Shown: positions 34,750-46,094 of the stretch, in pieces
Layout of the letters: each line of letters opens with the position of its first letter
How positions within the stretch are numbered: position 1 is the stretch's first letter
Source of the DNA: Meconema thalassinum
Taxonomy: Eukaryota > Arthropoda > Insecta > Orthoptera > Tettigoniidae
Assembly: GCA_946902985.2 (NCBI GenBank)
Contig: OX336388.2
Span: forward strand, 118,831,894 to 118,895,893
Direction: 5' to 3'
DNA length: 64,000 bases
Translations under genes and position numbers: made by a program
The notes under the pieces: generated by a model
What the model was told of the DNA's origin: nothing
Seen by the model: the letters and a program-made list of their open reading frames with translations, nothing else
Databases searched by the model: none

Positions 34750-36282
34750 ATAATGTTCAGTTGTTAAAAAACAGGTACAAATAGTGGTATCACCATGTAT
34801 CGACAATAATATAAAAATCAAGCAGTTCATTAATATGCTAATGTAAATCCAGTTCGCCTATTTTCTAAATACGGTAACTGGAGGACATATTTTCTGATAT
34901 TTCCAAATTACAGAGTTAAATTCAACTGTGGAAATATCCCTACATATGAATCTGCCTAATAATTTAGATAGCACTGTTTCCAAATATCTAGTTTGTAGTG
35001 GCCGTTACAGCGGATTCATCACATTTTTCCTCTTCTTCACAAGCTATCAGGTTGCTCTTCTTAGCATAATGAATTTTATGCGAAGTGATAAATTTGTATT
35101 GTACGTTACTCGTACTTGTGACGCCCATGGTTTTAGCAAATCTTCGTTTTAGAAAGAAAATATTTCATTTGATTATTGCTGACCGGTTGGTAAAATATCT
35201 AAAACTCACTAAATCTTGTACTTCTTACTTAGTCACTTTGATAACGACCAACACCGCAGGATCATTTAACTATTATACAGTACATTCGTACTTAAGAATG
35301 TGACATAAATGTTCCTTGAGTTAAGAGCCTGTCAATGTCTGTTCAGTAATTTTCTATTTTGAGAAGCACATCATAATCATCAATCCCCCCTTTATCACCT
35401 AATTGATCTACAGTATATTGAGTTGTAACTTTCAGTCTGTCAATACGACTATGAGCCCAATTAAATTAGGATTAAATTAGCTTCTCCGCTCATATAAGTA
35501 GGCTACATGTTGCGCATCAAAAATTGCCTTGCAAGAAGATTCCATTGGAATCATATAGCCTACTACATTACGAAGCCTATCAGTATTGAATTCACCATTT
35601 TGTCTCAACTGATCTACCGTCTACTTTCGATTGAGAGTGCGAATCTCAGTCGATTTGATAACGGCACAAAAAACCGCAGAACTTTAACTATTAGCCTGTA
35701 AATTGCTTCGATTTAACACTGCAGGTTAAGCAACTACAACAATGTTAGATTGCCGTTCATTTGTTGCAATAATTGATCTCTTATCAAGAAATGGGCCACA
35801 GTACTATGGCACACCTTGAATAAAAATATACAGTATTTCCCAGCATGAATAACGATCGCAGTAAGGCAGAACGGCGCAAAAACAGACGAGTGTACAACAC
35901 AGTCAGGCCCGTATTTAGGGCCCCTGAAGCCTCTGGGCAAAAAAAGGAATAAAAATAAAAAATCTTTGCAACCCCCGACTATGTAGATTTATAAAAGTTT
36001 CCGTAACATATGGGGCAGTTTCTTCACTGACGTGTATTTAACTATGAGTGGCAAAGACTATAAATATGTGTTTACTAAAATTACAAATTGAAAAAAAAAA
36101 AAGTCCAATACAAAGAATTTAAATTTTAAAAGATAAACACAACCAATGGCAAAAGAAAAACGGGTGAGTTAGCCTTGGTCGTTACGGCGTAGCTGCAGGC
36201 AGTCGCTCACATCCGGGAGGCGAGTAGGTTCGAATCCCCCCGCCAGCAACATTGAAGATGGTCTTCTGTGGTTTCCCATCTT

Positions 36283-37325
36283 TAGGGTGACCAGATCAAG
36301 TACTGTGAAATAGAGGACAACAAAGGAACAAATTGAGGACATTATGGGAAAAAAAAGAGGACAAATCTAAAAGTAATTAAACCATATAAGATACTATAAA
36401 AATTGTTATGAACTTCAAAATGTATTAATTACATTAATAAACTTAGAACATTGCCACTGAAAATTTATATTATTCTGAAATTAAAAACATGAAATTACAC
36501 TTTATTTGCATTTGTATTTATCTGAGGATGATATTCCTGCCAACAGTTTAGGTATGTCCAAATTCTTTTGGCCACTTCATAATAAATTGGTTCAATTTGG
36601 GTGTGCAGTCCATAGATCTGTAGGAGGACTGATGACGAACGGTATGGAATGCTAATGCTCCTTCCGCAGCTAAAACGCGATTCGTTAATTCTGTAGTTGA
36701 TGTGGAAAAATGCTTCTCTATAGTTTGCGAACTGCCGCAGCCTTGTACACTTTTTTGTGTGTTTATTTGAAGAAATGTGGCTATCCAAATTTTGAGAACC
36801 TACGAAATTAAAGGAAAATTTTATACAAATAACGCTGTTTTAATATTTGTAATTTTTTAACTAATACAATAAATTATGGAACTTACCATGATTTGCTATC
36901 GAGACGAAAGTTGCAGTTGGGAAAAATCATTACGTCCAAGCTTGAAAGCAGGATATTTGGTTTTCAAAGCATCTGTAAACTTGCACTTTCTTTTAGGCAT
37001 CTTGAATGCGATCAAATTTTAAACTGGCAAACACACAACCACGCCGCAAGACTGCCATTCAACGGAGCACAAACACAGAAACACATACCCAAACCCAGCG
37101 TAGACCGGAAACAAAGATAGTAGCGCTGCACATCGGTCAAAAAGTAAACTATTGCCATGACGCCAATATAAACTGCGAAAAACTAAAACATACATACATT
37201 CATACGATAATATAGTAAATTAATAAAAAGGACGTTTAGACAATTTTAAAAATTGTTCGCGGACAGAGGACAGAGACGTAAATTGGAGGACATGTACGCG
37301 AAAAAGAGGACGTCTGGTCGCCCTA
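36283..37325 (-). mobile_element. hAT element with perfect 8-bp duplication, 1043 bp
   Basis: CCCATCTT occurs at 36275-36282 and 37326-37333 and is part of the SINE core, so this is a clean duplication of known sequence. TIRs are TAGGGTGACCAGAT and TAGGGCGACCAGACG (right, reverse-complemented). Only the first exons of a BED-finger transposase remain inside; the catalytic domain is deleted. Confidence 0.93.
36495..37000 (-). pseudogene. hAT transposase BED-finger exons (broken)
   Basis: ATG at 37000 begins MPKRKCKFTDALKTKYP, the usual start of a ZBED-type hAT transposase. After a one-base frame change the exon ends in ATFVSIANHG at a GTAAGT donor (36886). A ~87-bp intron ends at CGTAG, and exon 2 from 36799 continues with SQNLDSHISSNKHTKK, supplying the two histidines of the BED finger. 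Coding similarity fades after ~36700. The cysteine pair region is damaged by the frameshift. Confidence 0.75.
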
Positions 37326-38237
37326 CCCATCTTCCTTCCAGGCAAATGCTGGGGTTGGTCTCTAACTATAGGCCACAGCCGCTACCTTACATTAACACTT
37401 TCCTCCCCAGACAACACTCCACACGTGACGGTACTAGTAGCTCACCCCATGGGTGTCCGCATATAAGCAGCTACAAACTCTGGCGAGCCGAACATGACCT
37501 CGGACACTCCCGGCACTGAAAGCCATGCGTAAAGAAAGAAAAAACACCAATTATTTAAATTACAAGGGGATTCCTTCTGGCCTTGTCATTTGCAAACAAG
37601 ATTAGGATTTCATTAGTCCAATTTCACTTTCAAGTCAGATTCAAAAGCATGAACACCAAGATGACTAACACAATCCCGGTTTGTGTGTCCTTAAATAATC
37701 AACATTGCAAATGTGCCGCAATTAATAATTCGCTTGTGTGTGTGTGTGTGTGTGTGTGAAGGGAGGGGTTAAACTTTAATAACTTGGCGTTTAATGCCCA
37801 AACGGTTTTGTACAGTTTTTCAGATGTTTTTCTGCCGCCCTGGGCAGTTACCCTGTTTGTCCCCCCGTAATTACGGGCCTGAATACGGTAAATGACCCTA
37901 TATTGTAAGCGCGACATTAAGCGACCAGTGTTTTACTAGTCAGCAAAGAAAAGGGGATGAAATCCGTTATCGGTGTTGCAATGTATAACAATATCTCCAG
38001 AACGTGCTATCATATCGTCACTGCCAAAGTGAGGTAGTGAAAGTAGTAGCCAGCATAACCATATATTTATGTCAGCAAAATTAAGTTTTCTATTGTAACA
38101 TTTGTCAGTTGATTATCAGAAACTTTAATTTATGAAATAAACTGGTGACAATGACCAATCGAATATCAACATTCTCGGAATTCCAGGAGGGGGGGGGGGG
38201 CACGGCCCCACCTTGCCCCTCCCTGTCGGCGCCCATG

Positions 38238-39318
38238 AGTGGCCTCGTCTTATCGCGGAATTTCTCAATCAGCTGGCGCACAGCAAAGATTGCGTCTATC
38301 GTGTCACATCCCTTGACAAACCCACATTGATTTGCTGAGAACTGGACGATGTTCCTCAGCCTATTGTCTAGGATACGTTCGAATATTTTCATAGTGTGGG
38401 AGAGAAGTCTGATTGGACGGTAATTGGTACATTCAGCTGGGTCACCCTTACCCTTAAAGATAGGTACTGTGATACTAGTTGACCAATCTGTAGGTATTTG
38501 ACCACAGAGAATAATTGAATTGAAGAACTCTGTCAGCCAGGTGGTCGCGTTGTCAGTAAGTTCCTCAATTTTCCAGATGTCTGCAGGAAGGTCATCTAGC
38601 CCTGGGGCCTTTCCATTTTTCATGTTACGAATGGCAACTTTGACTTCATCTTCAGTGACACAAGGTACTGGTCCAGCCGTAACATTGTTGTCTGGTATTT
38701 GTGGGCGAGGGAATTCAGTGTTGAATACTTCACTAAAATACTCTCGCCAACGGTGCAGAATAATCTTGCTATCGTGAAGTCGTCGACCATTCTTATCCTT
38801 CACACACATCTAGTGTTCTATATCCTGACCTGCTCTACACCGCACCGTGCTCGGGCTAGTCAGTCGATAATTTTGTCTCCGTCTTTAGTTGTCAGTTGAT
38901 CATAAATACAGTATATATTGGTAGTGATCTACTTTAGCCTCAGCAACTGCTCTTTTTTGCCTCCTTCTAGGTGGCTTTGTATTTCAGGAGATTCTCCTCA
39001 GTCGGGGATGTTCGCAACTGTTTAAAAGCTGCTTTTTTTTTTTCATGCACCATTTCCTGTACCTTGTCTGTCCACAACCAAGTCTGTTTATCAATTCTGC
39101 GTGTACCTGGCTGTGTTACAACAAGCTCAGATTGAGCTATACTAGTTACGCAGTTGTTGAATGATGCCCAAGTATAATCCGTATTAGCAGAATCAACTCG
39201 AGGGAACACAATCTTCTCAGTGAATGCCACTTTATGGTCTTGTAGCTTCCACCATTTGATTTTGGCATGACCTTTCACATAGGGTTTTCTTATGTAACCT
39301 TTCATTCTAAGATCGGTA
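38238..39318 (-). pseudogene. LINE RT, 5' half
   Basis: The part 39318-38967 encodes the linker before RT. The part 38809-38238 encodes the RT fingers: NMKNGKAPGLDDLPADIWK, WSTSITVPIFKGKGDPAECT, NYRPIRLLSHTMKIFERIL and QCGFVKGCDTIDAIFAVRQL. Stops and a frame change near 38820-38960 show it is dead. The frame breaks at 38238, where the 8-bp duplication of the inserted element begins. It resembles RTE/BovB-type RT. Confidence 0.8.
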
Positions 39319-39332
39319 ACATTTGAGCAACT

Positions 39333-40283
39333 ATTTCTCCTTATTTTATGATATGTTCTCACTTCGATATTAATTTTATGCTTCGATATCATGTGAGATG
39401 ATCGTTTATCTTCATCTGAACATGAAATTTCAACTTTACAGTTTCTGAATTGACATGATTAAATTATTTGGTAATTTATTTCCTCATTTAAGATGTTCTT
39501 AAATTAGTATTCGACGTTTTCGATTTTATTAAATTGAATTTCAGACAGTTTTGTCATGGATGTCTATTTTAAATTCATTTTTGGTAAAATGAATTGGGCA
39601 TCTTATTGTAAGAAGAATTTATTAGTAGGAGAAGAAAACTACATGTGATATACTGTTAAATATCATGTTATTCGATTAATATGCGACGATCTGGCAAGTA
39701 ATATTCGTCATGATTATGCTACGATTTTATGAATGTGCTAGTTTCCATTCTTGAATGGAATTATATTCATGATTTGACAAACCATTTATTTGATAGAAAT
39801 TATTGATCTTTCTGTAATGAAACTTTTATCAAGAAGATATTTTCATTCGACAATAGAGATGTTAGGAATATCCTATTCAGTCGTGGTTGATATTTATTGG
39901 ACACTTCAATAACATTGTTGTTATTATACACAGTTTGCAATGTTACGTAATATTGTCAGCGTAATCTGGCAACAGTGTAATTTGAAGAGAGATCAACGAA
40001 TTAATGTATTCTTATTTCATGTTAGTAACAAAGGTTTAAGGACAGAGTAACTACTAATTATTATTAACAACGTATTAAACCTGAGTTGAGTAATAATCAT
40101 ATGCACATATCTTAATTGATTGGTCATAGTAGCCTGATATAAACCATTTAAACCCTAAAATAGACTTGAAGGCATAGTTATCTTAAATAAAGTCAGTGAT
40201 AAGATTAATATTTTTGAATATTAATAATAATGAGTCACATACGGATATAAACAATTAAACTTGGATTGATAGACCGTTGTAAA
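39333..40283. other. No recognisable gene
   Basis: AT-rich sequence right of the nested LINE. I see no domains, TIRs or satellite. Confidence 0.3.
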
Positions 40284-40285
40284 TA

Positions 40286-40913
40286 CAGTACAACCTGTCA
40301 CATCCGGACCTGTGATATCCGAACCCTCCCATATCCGGATACATCTCCGAATGAATTTTTAAGTCGTAGTTGAGAGCGAGGATACATTAGTGTGCTAGCC
40401 AGGGAAGACGAGTGAAAGTTGCAGCGCTGGAAGGCTGTGTGCGTGCTTGACCGCGAGGGGTTGTGGCCTGACTCGGTCAACGACATCTTCCCGGAAACTC
40501 ATCCCTTTGGGCGAATAAGCGATATTCCATTCACGGCTTCTACCTGCCTGCCACCAACGTCAACACGAGGCTGCCTCTCTTTCTACCCTTCAGTCTGTGT
40601 GTGAGTCTTGAATCGACAGTTTGTTTTGCGAGTGTGTTTCTGTTGTTGCTGTTATTGTTTACCGTTGTTATCGTTATTGTTATCTTTTAACCTTGTTTTT
40701 TTTTGCTAAAATATCCGAAAAAAGGAAACAAACTGTTGTTACGATGTACAGTGCGTGAAGCAACCGTTAAAAACATTAAAATTAATCAAAAACAAACTCG
40801 TGAATTATTTCTGGTCACCTAGCTATTTGTAAAAATAGCCTTGTGATATCCGGATTTTTCCATATCCGGATCGGCCGGTCGCCACATTAGTCCGGATATG
40901 ACAGGTTATACTG
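40286..40913. mobile_element. pogo/Tigger-type MITE, 628 bp
   Basis: The TIRs CAGTACAACCTGTCACATCC and CAGTATAACCTGTCATATCC (right, reverse-complemented) extend imperfectly through repeated ATATCCGGAT words. They are flanked by TA (40284-40285 and 40914-40915). These ends and the TA duplication fit the pogo/Tigger branch. Only a scrap resembling a transposase start (KRKQTVVTMYS near 40725) remains. Confidence 0.75.
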
Positions 40914-41898
40914 TATTGTATATAATTATTTAATTATGGTGTTTTTATTTTACTATAATAATAATATTTTCGCATTTGATAAATATGTATAGATCGTTTG
41001 AGAACGTATGGTTCGTTATGAGTGTGCAATTTTGTGTAATAGAAAGAGAATGAGTGAATCTGCGTCAGATATGAAAGCCGTAAGTATTTTTAATGAAGTG
41101 AACTGTTTTTATCAAGTGTATTATACTACAATCTCTATATATATAAGAATGAAAGTTTGTCTATTTTTTTCTGAATTTCTACGGAAATTTGCGTTATTTA
41201 CGCGTTTTAGACTGTTTTATGACGGATGCGCGCGAAAATGAAATTTTTGTCTGTCTGTTTGTTTGTCTGTGGACAATTTTTTGTGTCCTTATAACTCGAG
41301 AACGGCTGATTGGATCAACTTAAAATTTGGTACAGATATCCTTCAGAGGCAAGACACCAATCATTGATGTAACTCTTCTCTGTACCTCTCATAAAAGGGG
41401 GCCTACCCCCTTAAAATACATGCTGAAATAGGCGTAGAAGGGCGAGACAAAGCTCATTTTCAGCCCCTCAATGTGAGAAACGAAACTCGGGGGCCCTAAA
41501 GGGACCCCGAAAACCACATTTTAAGGCCCTAAAACCAATAGTGTTTGAGATATTCCCAGAAAATTAATTTCATTTAATACAATAATGAAAGGAAGCTAGC
41601 CGGTAACCATGGCAACAGAAATTCACAGGTCCATCTATTGCTGTAATATGAGACGCAATACAATTCCATTTATTACATTACTGAGATAGTTTGCAAACGG
41701 CTAGAAGGTTATAACGGAACCTAACTAAGCTGTAAAATTCATCAATACATATAATGCGCTTAAGGGGGTCAAGGGGTACTCTAGAATGTTTTCACGCGAT
41801 TTACACGTGCTGGTGTGCTACGGAAGGTCTATTATATCCCTATCCCTATATTGTTATATTATTATTGTTAATATTATTATTACACTGCGGAAAGGAAG

Positions 41899-42090
41899 AA
41901 AAGGAAGCTTGTAGTTTAACGTGACCGTTAATCTAGAGATCATGAGCCACGGGACCTCCTTTTTACGTGGAATCCGAACCACAGGACATGGCATTACACT
42001 TCGAAAATCTCACGTGCATTGACTGGCAATCGAACCCGGACCGCCTTGGTGAGAGGCATACAGCTAGACCGCTGAGCCACCACGCCCCCC
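41899..42090 (-). repeat. tRNA-headed SINE with 10-bp duplication
   Basis: The minus strand starts GGGGGGCGTGGTGGCTCAGC with box A (GTGGCTCAGCGGTCTAG) and box B (CCGGGTTCGATTGCC), giving a clear tRNA-like head of about 75 bp, followed by a short body. The target duplication GGAAAGGAAG lies at 41889-41898 and 42091-42100. It inserted in the LINE coding sequence just upstream of its RT fingers. Confidence 0.85.
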
Positions 42091-42100
42091 GGAAAGGAAG

Positions 42101-43805
42101 ACCCCAGAGGACTGGAAAAAGGGAATAATTGTCCCGATCTTCAAGGAAGGTAGTAGAACAGAATGCAGAAACTATCGGGGAATAAAACTGATGAGTCATT
42201 GTGCAAAGATGTTTGAGAAAGTTTTGGAAAGGAGAATTAGGACAAGGATAGAAGGAGGGATGAGGGAAGAACAACATGGCTTCAGAGCAGGAAGGTCAAC
42301 AGTGGATTTGATTTTTGCTGTAAGGCAGTTACAAGAACAGCACTGTGAGTATGGAACAGATCTACTGATGGCCTTCCTGGACATTGAGAAAGCATATGAC
42401 AGTGTATGCAGAAACAAAGTATGGAAGTCCCTGGAGGATAGAGGAGTAGAGAAATGGACTATAAAGAGGATAAAGGAGATGTACAAGGGAAGCGTGAGCT
42501 GTGTGAAAGTGGGAGGAGAGAGATCGGACTGGGTGGAACAGAGAAACGGCCTGAAACAAGGAAGTGCACTGGCACCGTTACTTTTCATTGTGGTGATGGA
42601 TGACATAATGACCCGAGTGGCACAAGTAATTGGGGAAGGAAAGATGAAAGCAATGGTGTTAGCGGATGATTTGATGATTTGGGGAAACAAGGAGGAGGAG
42701 CTACAGGAACAGTTGGACGTGTGGGAAGGAATAATACAAGGATATGGGATGAAATTTAGCATAAATAAGAGTGAGATGGTGATCACAACAAGGAAGAAGG
42801 AAAGAACCACAACGGGAATAACAATTGGTGGGGAACAGCTGAAGAAAGTGGAGAGTTTCAAGTATCTGGGAAGCCTGATACAAGATAATGGAAGAAACTA
42901 TAGAGAAAAAATGAGCGGGGGAGACAGGCAGAAGCATTCCGGAGGAATGTGAGAAGCATGTTATGGAGCAAGGATGTCCCTCAGAACAGAAAAAAGATCA
43001 TATATCGGACGTACTATGCCCCTACCCTAACGTATGCCTCGGAGACCTGGGCTACGAAAGGAAGGGAGAAGAGCAAAATACAGGCCAGTGAGATGAGGTT
43101 CTTGAGAAGCAGTATTGGAGCTACAAAGATGGACAGAATAAGAAATGAGAGGACCAGAGATTTTTTTTTAGCGTATGGCTTTTAGTGCCGGGAGTGTCCG
43201 AGGACATGTTCGGCTCGCCAGTTTTGTAGCTGCTTCGAGACGGACAGCCAATGGGTGAGCTACAAGTACCGTTGGGGAGAAAAGTTGGAAGGGCGAGGAG
43301 TTGGAAGGTAGCGGCTGTGGCCTATAGTGAGGAACCAACCCCGGCATTTGCCTGGAAGGAAGATGGGAAACCACAGAAGACCATCTTCAAGGTTGCCGGC
43401 GGGGGGATTCGAACCTCCTCGCCTCCCGGATGTGAGCGACTGCCATTAGTCATTCCGTAACCACCACGGCTAACTCACCCGGTACCAGAGAATTAATAAA
43501 GGAGGAACCATTACGGGATGGTATAGAGAAATCTAGACTTAGATGGCGTGGACATGTAAAACGAATGGAGGATAAGAGGATACTCAGGAGGATACACGAG
43601 ACGAAGTGGGAAGGAAAGAGACCGAGAGGAAGACAGAGAGACAGGTGGCTGAAAGGGATGGAAGAAAGCGTGAAGAAGAGAGGAGAAGACTGGACAGGGG
43701 TGGAAGCTGAGAGATGGTGGGAAGACAGAAGACGTTGGAGTGGCCTGTGTTCCAAACAGACCCGGCCAACGGCTGGAAACTGTGCAAGAGGATGATGATG
43801 ATGAT
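42101..43805 (+). pseudogene. LINE endonuclease-RT fragment inside Helitron
   Basis: RT motifs run PEDWKKGIIVPIFKEG, NYRGIKLMSHCAKMFEKVL, QHGFRAGRSTVDLIF, DIEKAYDSV, GLKQGSALAPLLF, a variant LADDLMIW catalytic box near 42657 and KVESFKYLGSLI. A frameshift near 42910 moves the frame. The C-terminal region (SETWATKG..., RWRGHVKRMEDKR) is cut by a SINE at 43161-43483 and ends in GAT repeats near 43803. The closest relative in the window is 46775-47836. The first Phe of the FADD box is Leu here. Confidence 0.88.
43161..43483 (-). repeat. Full-length SINE inserted in LINE
   Basis: On the minus strand it starts at CCGGGTGAGTTAGCC (43482), has box B AGGAGGTTCGAATCCCCC, the conserved core GTGGTTTCCCATCTTCC, and ends in nine or so A residues (plus-strand T run at 43161). 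The duplication ACCAGAGA occurs at 43153-43160 and 43484-43491, and the undisturbed target is seen in the sister LINE at ~47055. This is the reference copy for the SINE at 36161. Confidence 0.92.
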
Positions 43806-44640
43806 ACTACGGCCTACAACGACGAGACAAAGCTCATTTTCAGCCCCTTGGTGTCAGAAAAAAACACCTCGGGGCCCCTGAACAGTCGTAAAGGGTCCCC
43901 GGAAACTACATTTTTAATGCTCTAAAACCAAGAGTTTCTGAGATATTCCCAGAAAACTAATTTAATTTAATAAACTAATGTAGGAATGCAAGCCAGTAAC
44001 CATGACAACAGTGTCTCAAAAAGGTACATCCAACTTTCCATCTATTTCTGCAGAAGTAATGCCACTCCATTTATTAAATTTCTGTGAAAGTTTGCAAATG
44101 GCTATAAGGTTATCACGGAACCAACAAAAACTGTAAAATTCATCAATGCGCTTAAGGGGGTCAAGAAGTACACTGGATTTTTTCACAAGACTTAAACGTG
44201 CGATGTGTCGTACAGAAGGTCTATTATATCTTCAAACAGCAACATTATTTTCAAAAATTCCTGAATTGAAATAGTTTATTTTTTATTTTATTTTTTTGCT
44301 TTTAGGAATTTGGGCCATTGGAGGCTAAAAAACCTGAATTTTCATGCACCACAAGCCTTTACAATTTATTAAAGGGGTCTTCCTCTGGATGCGCACTTGA
44401 CACAACAGTGTGGGTCAGTTTTTATGTGACGTGAATTGCGTTTCGTCTACGAGGTTTTCAATTTTATTTTCACGTCAGGAAGTACACGTTAGGTAAATTA
44501 GTTTCAGAGCATATTTCAACAAATCATTTATCTTTGTCGACAAAGAGGTTCCAAGCCCCTAACCATTGCAACAGTAGCTCAATTGATTACGTCTGGGTAT
44601 TAATACCGACGACCGTTCGAAGAATGGGTACTTCTGCTAG

Positions 44641-45419
44641 TACTACATAAATGTGAAGGATATTATGATTTTAAAAGAATTGAAATTGAGATAGTCGGTA
44701 TTAAAGGTGTTTAACAATTTTACGTGCTAAATGAAAGGGAGGTTTGACCAGCTGTAGGGAGCGAGCGAAGCCTGTTATGACATAACGGGGAGCGTATATA
44801 ACAAAGACTGCAGATATGTATATGCTGAAGGGGTGAATAAACGGAAGCGTGACAGAATGAAAACGCTGTGTCCAGCTGTGGTCGAGACACGTATAAGCAG
44901 TTTCAATGTTGGAAGAATGTCACATTCAATATTTTTTGTAATTTCTTGATGAATGATCAGTTAACATCTGATAAGGGTGTGAATATAATTATATAATACA
45001 TGTAGGCAAGTCATGTTGGACTTCATTTTTGTTATTGGAGGAGGAAAGCGAACCATATTGTTTTTATTTCATAGATTTTGTTTATTTATATTATGGTATT
45101 TTTATTAATAAATTCATTTCGTTCTTTTTCTACGTCTGGTGTTGCATGATTTATTTTAATTATAGTGGAGATTGTGTTGTGGAATCCTGAACAGGTACGG
45201 TGCCCTTTACCATATACGACCCGAGATTTTGGTAAGTTTCTCACTCTACCACCTTTATATTTTTATTTTAATCCAGAACACGATCGTAGATACTGTGTAT
45301 GATCATGAAGTGCTTGTTGGTAGGATTTATTTTTCTAGCCGGGAACTTTCAAGATTCTGCGATCCAGCCGATCTTCGGATTTCCGGCAAGTGGCTTCGTG
45401 ATTTACACGGGTACAGTAC
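44641..45419. other. No recognisable gene
   Basis: AT-rich. I see no domain or repeat structure. Confidence 0.3.
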
Positions 45420-45566
45420 CTAATCGAAATTCAATGATTTTCAGTTGGTCAACACGAACTGTACCCAATTGTAATGGGTCTTTCCCAAATCATGGAAAGA
45501 ATTTACATGAGATTAATAAATACACTTGGATGACTAGTTTCGATCGTCAAGCGATATTATCAGATC
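45420..45566 (+). repeat. Retroelement 3'-end fragment
   Basis: The sequence TTTCAGTTGGTCAACACGAA through ACATGAGATTAATAAATACA matches the arms of the foldback at 34494. It then continues with a GTTTCGATCGTCAAGCG segment of the type seen at retroelement 3' ends. It abuts the TIR element at 45567. Confidence 0.45.
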
Positions 45567-46094
45567 CATGGGCGCCCGCAGGATTCTTCTTCCAGAGCAA
45601 GTAATATTCTTCATTTCATTACTTAGGCCTACCTGTCACTGGGTGATGAGACGTGCCCCTCCACACCCGCAATTTTCGATCATTTCTTACTTGCATCGTG
45701 TTATTCAACACTTCGCTGCTCTGAAATCATCGGGTATCTTTATGGCATCAATGGCAGACATTGTTTTCTTTAGTTCAGAGTTTTTGTCCATAGAAGTTCG
45801 CTTTTCTTTGTAAATCATCGTCATAACGTTCATTTCTTAAAAACGGGTAAAAAGTATTTGTATCACCATGTATCGACAAAAATAAAAATCAAGCAGTTCA
45901 TTAAAATGGTAATGTTAATCCAGGTCTCCGATTTTCTAAATAACTGGAGATATTTTCAAATAAGCCCAAATTACTAAGTTAAATAAAACTGTGGAATTAT
46001 CCCTACATCTAAATGAGTTAACTATGAGTGACTTCAATTTATGAAATAAACTGTGTGGCGATGAAGAATTGAAATATTCTTATCTTAATTCCCC
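45567..46094 (+). mobile_element. Second, truncated copy of the 7.8-kb TIR element
   Basis: It starts CATGGGCGCCCGCAGGATTC. It then matches the backbone of 30466-38237 in order: GAAGTTCGC near 45795, CATGTATCGACAA near 45869, AAATCAAGCAGTTCATTAA near 45887, and AATTTATGAAATAAACTG near 46038. The Helitron, foldback and hAT present in the larger copy are absent here. The right TIR is missing. Confidence 0.75.

Larger units (their letters stand above)
36161..37544 (+). repeat. SINE (same family as 43161) split by a hAT element
   Basis: The head CGGGTGAGTTAGCC with box B (GTAGGTTCGAATCCCCC) starts at 36161. The core breaks at 36282 and resumes at 37326 (CCCATCTTCCTTCCAGGCAA). It ends at GCACTGAAAGCCATGCG plus an A-rich tail near 37544. 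Compared with 43161-43483 the order and sequence match throughout once the 1043-bp insert and its duplication are removed. Confidence 0.88.
35904..37881. mobile_element. hAT-type element, 2.0 kb, holding a SINE
   Basis: The TIRs are CAGGCCCGTATTTAGGG (left) and CAGGCCCGTAATTACGG (right, reverse-complemented). The 8-bp flanks AACACAGT (35896-35903) and AATACGGT (37882-37889) match at six positions, consistent with an old duplication. No transposase remains. It sits in the 7.8-kb element and contains the SINE at 36161. Confidence 0.7.
30466..38237. mobile_element. 7.8-kb TIR DNA element inside the LINE
   Basis: The ends are CATAGGCGCCCGCAGG (left) and, reverse-complemented, CATGGGCGCCGACAGG (right). 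The flanks AGTGGCCC (30458-30465) and AGTGGCCT (38238-38245) are an 8-bp duplication with one mismatch, and they interrupt the LINE frame. P- and hAT-superfamily elements both make 8-bp duplications; the CA... ends fit either. No transposase is visible. Most of its length is later insertions: a Helitron, a foldback and a hAT. A second, 3'-truncated copy lies at 45567. Confidence 0.8.
29391..39318 (-). mobile_element. RTE-like LINE, 2.15 kb, split by a 7.8-kb insertion
   Basis: A perfect 14-bp duplication, ACATTTGAGCAACT, flanks it at 29377-29390 and 39319-39332. The 3' end (low coordinate) has a GAA/AAG-repeat tail. The 5' end is truncated within the coding region. Coding similarity runs 39318-38238, stops at an inserted element, and resumes at 30465 down to 29414. 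Removing the insertion joins the two halves of one RT. The LINE's own length is about 2148 bp. Confidence 0.9.
41132..44640 (+). mobile_element. Helitron with nested LINE and SINEs, 3.5 kb
   Basis: It starts A|TCTCTATATATATAAGAATG (41132). It ends in a decayed hairpin (ACCGTTCGAAGAATGGGT) followed by ACTTCTGCTAG|T (44640). Two internal blocks, 41450-41840 and 43825-44245, are direct repeats of each other (GCGAGACAAAGCTCATTTTCAG ... GGTCTATTATATC) lying on either side of the LINE. No Rep or helicase coding is visible. The plus orientation differs from the other Helitrons here. Confidence 0.75.

Noticed and set aside
41899..42090. Functional tRNA gene on the minus strand
   Set aside because: It is flanked by a 10-bp target duplication and followed by a SINE body, so it is a retroposed head.
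42196..42861. 221-codon minus-strand frame
   Set aside because: It is the antisense shadow of the RT coding strand at 42101-43805.
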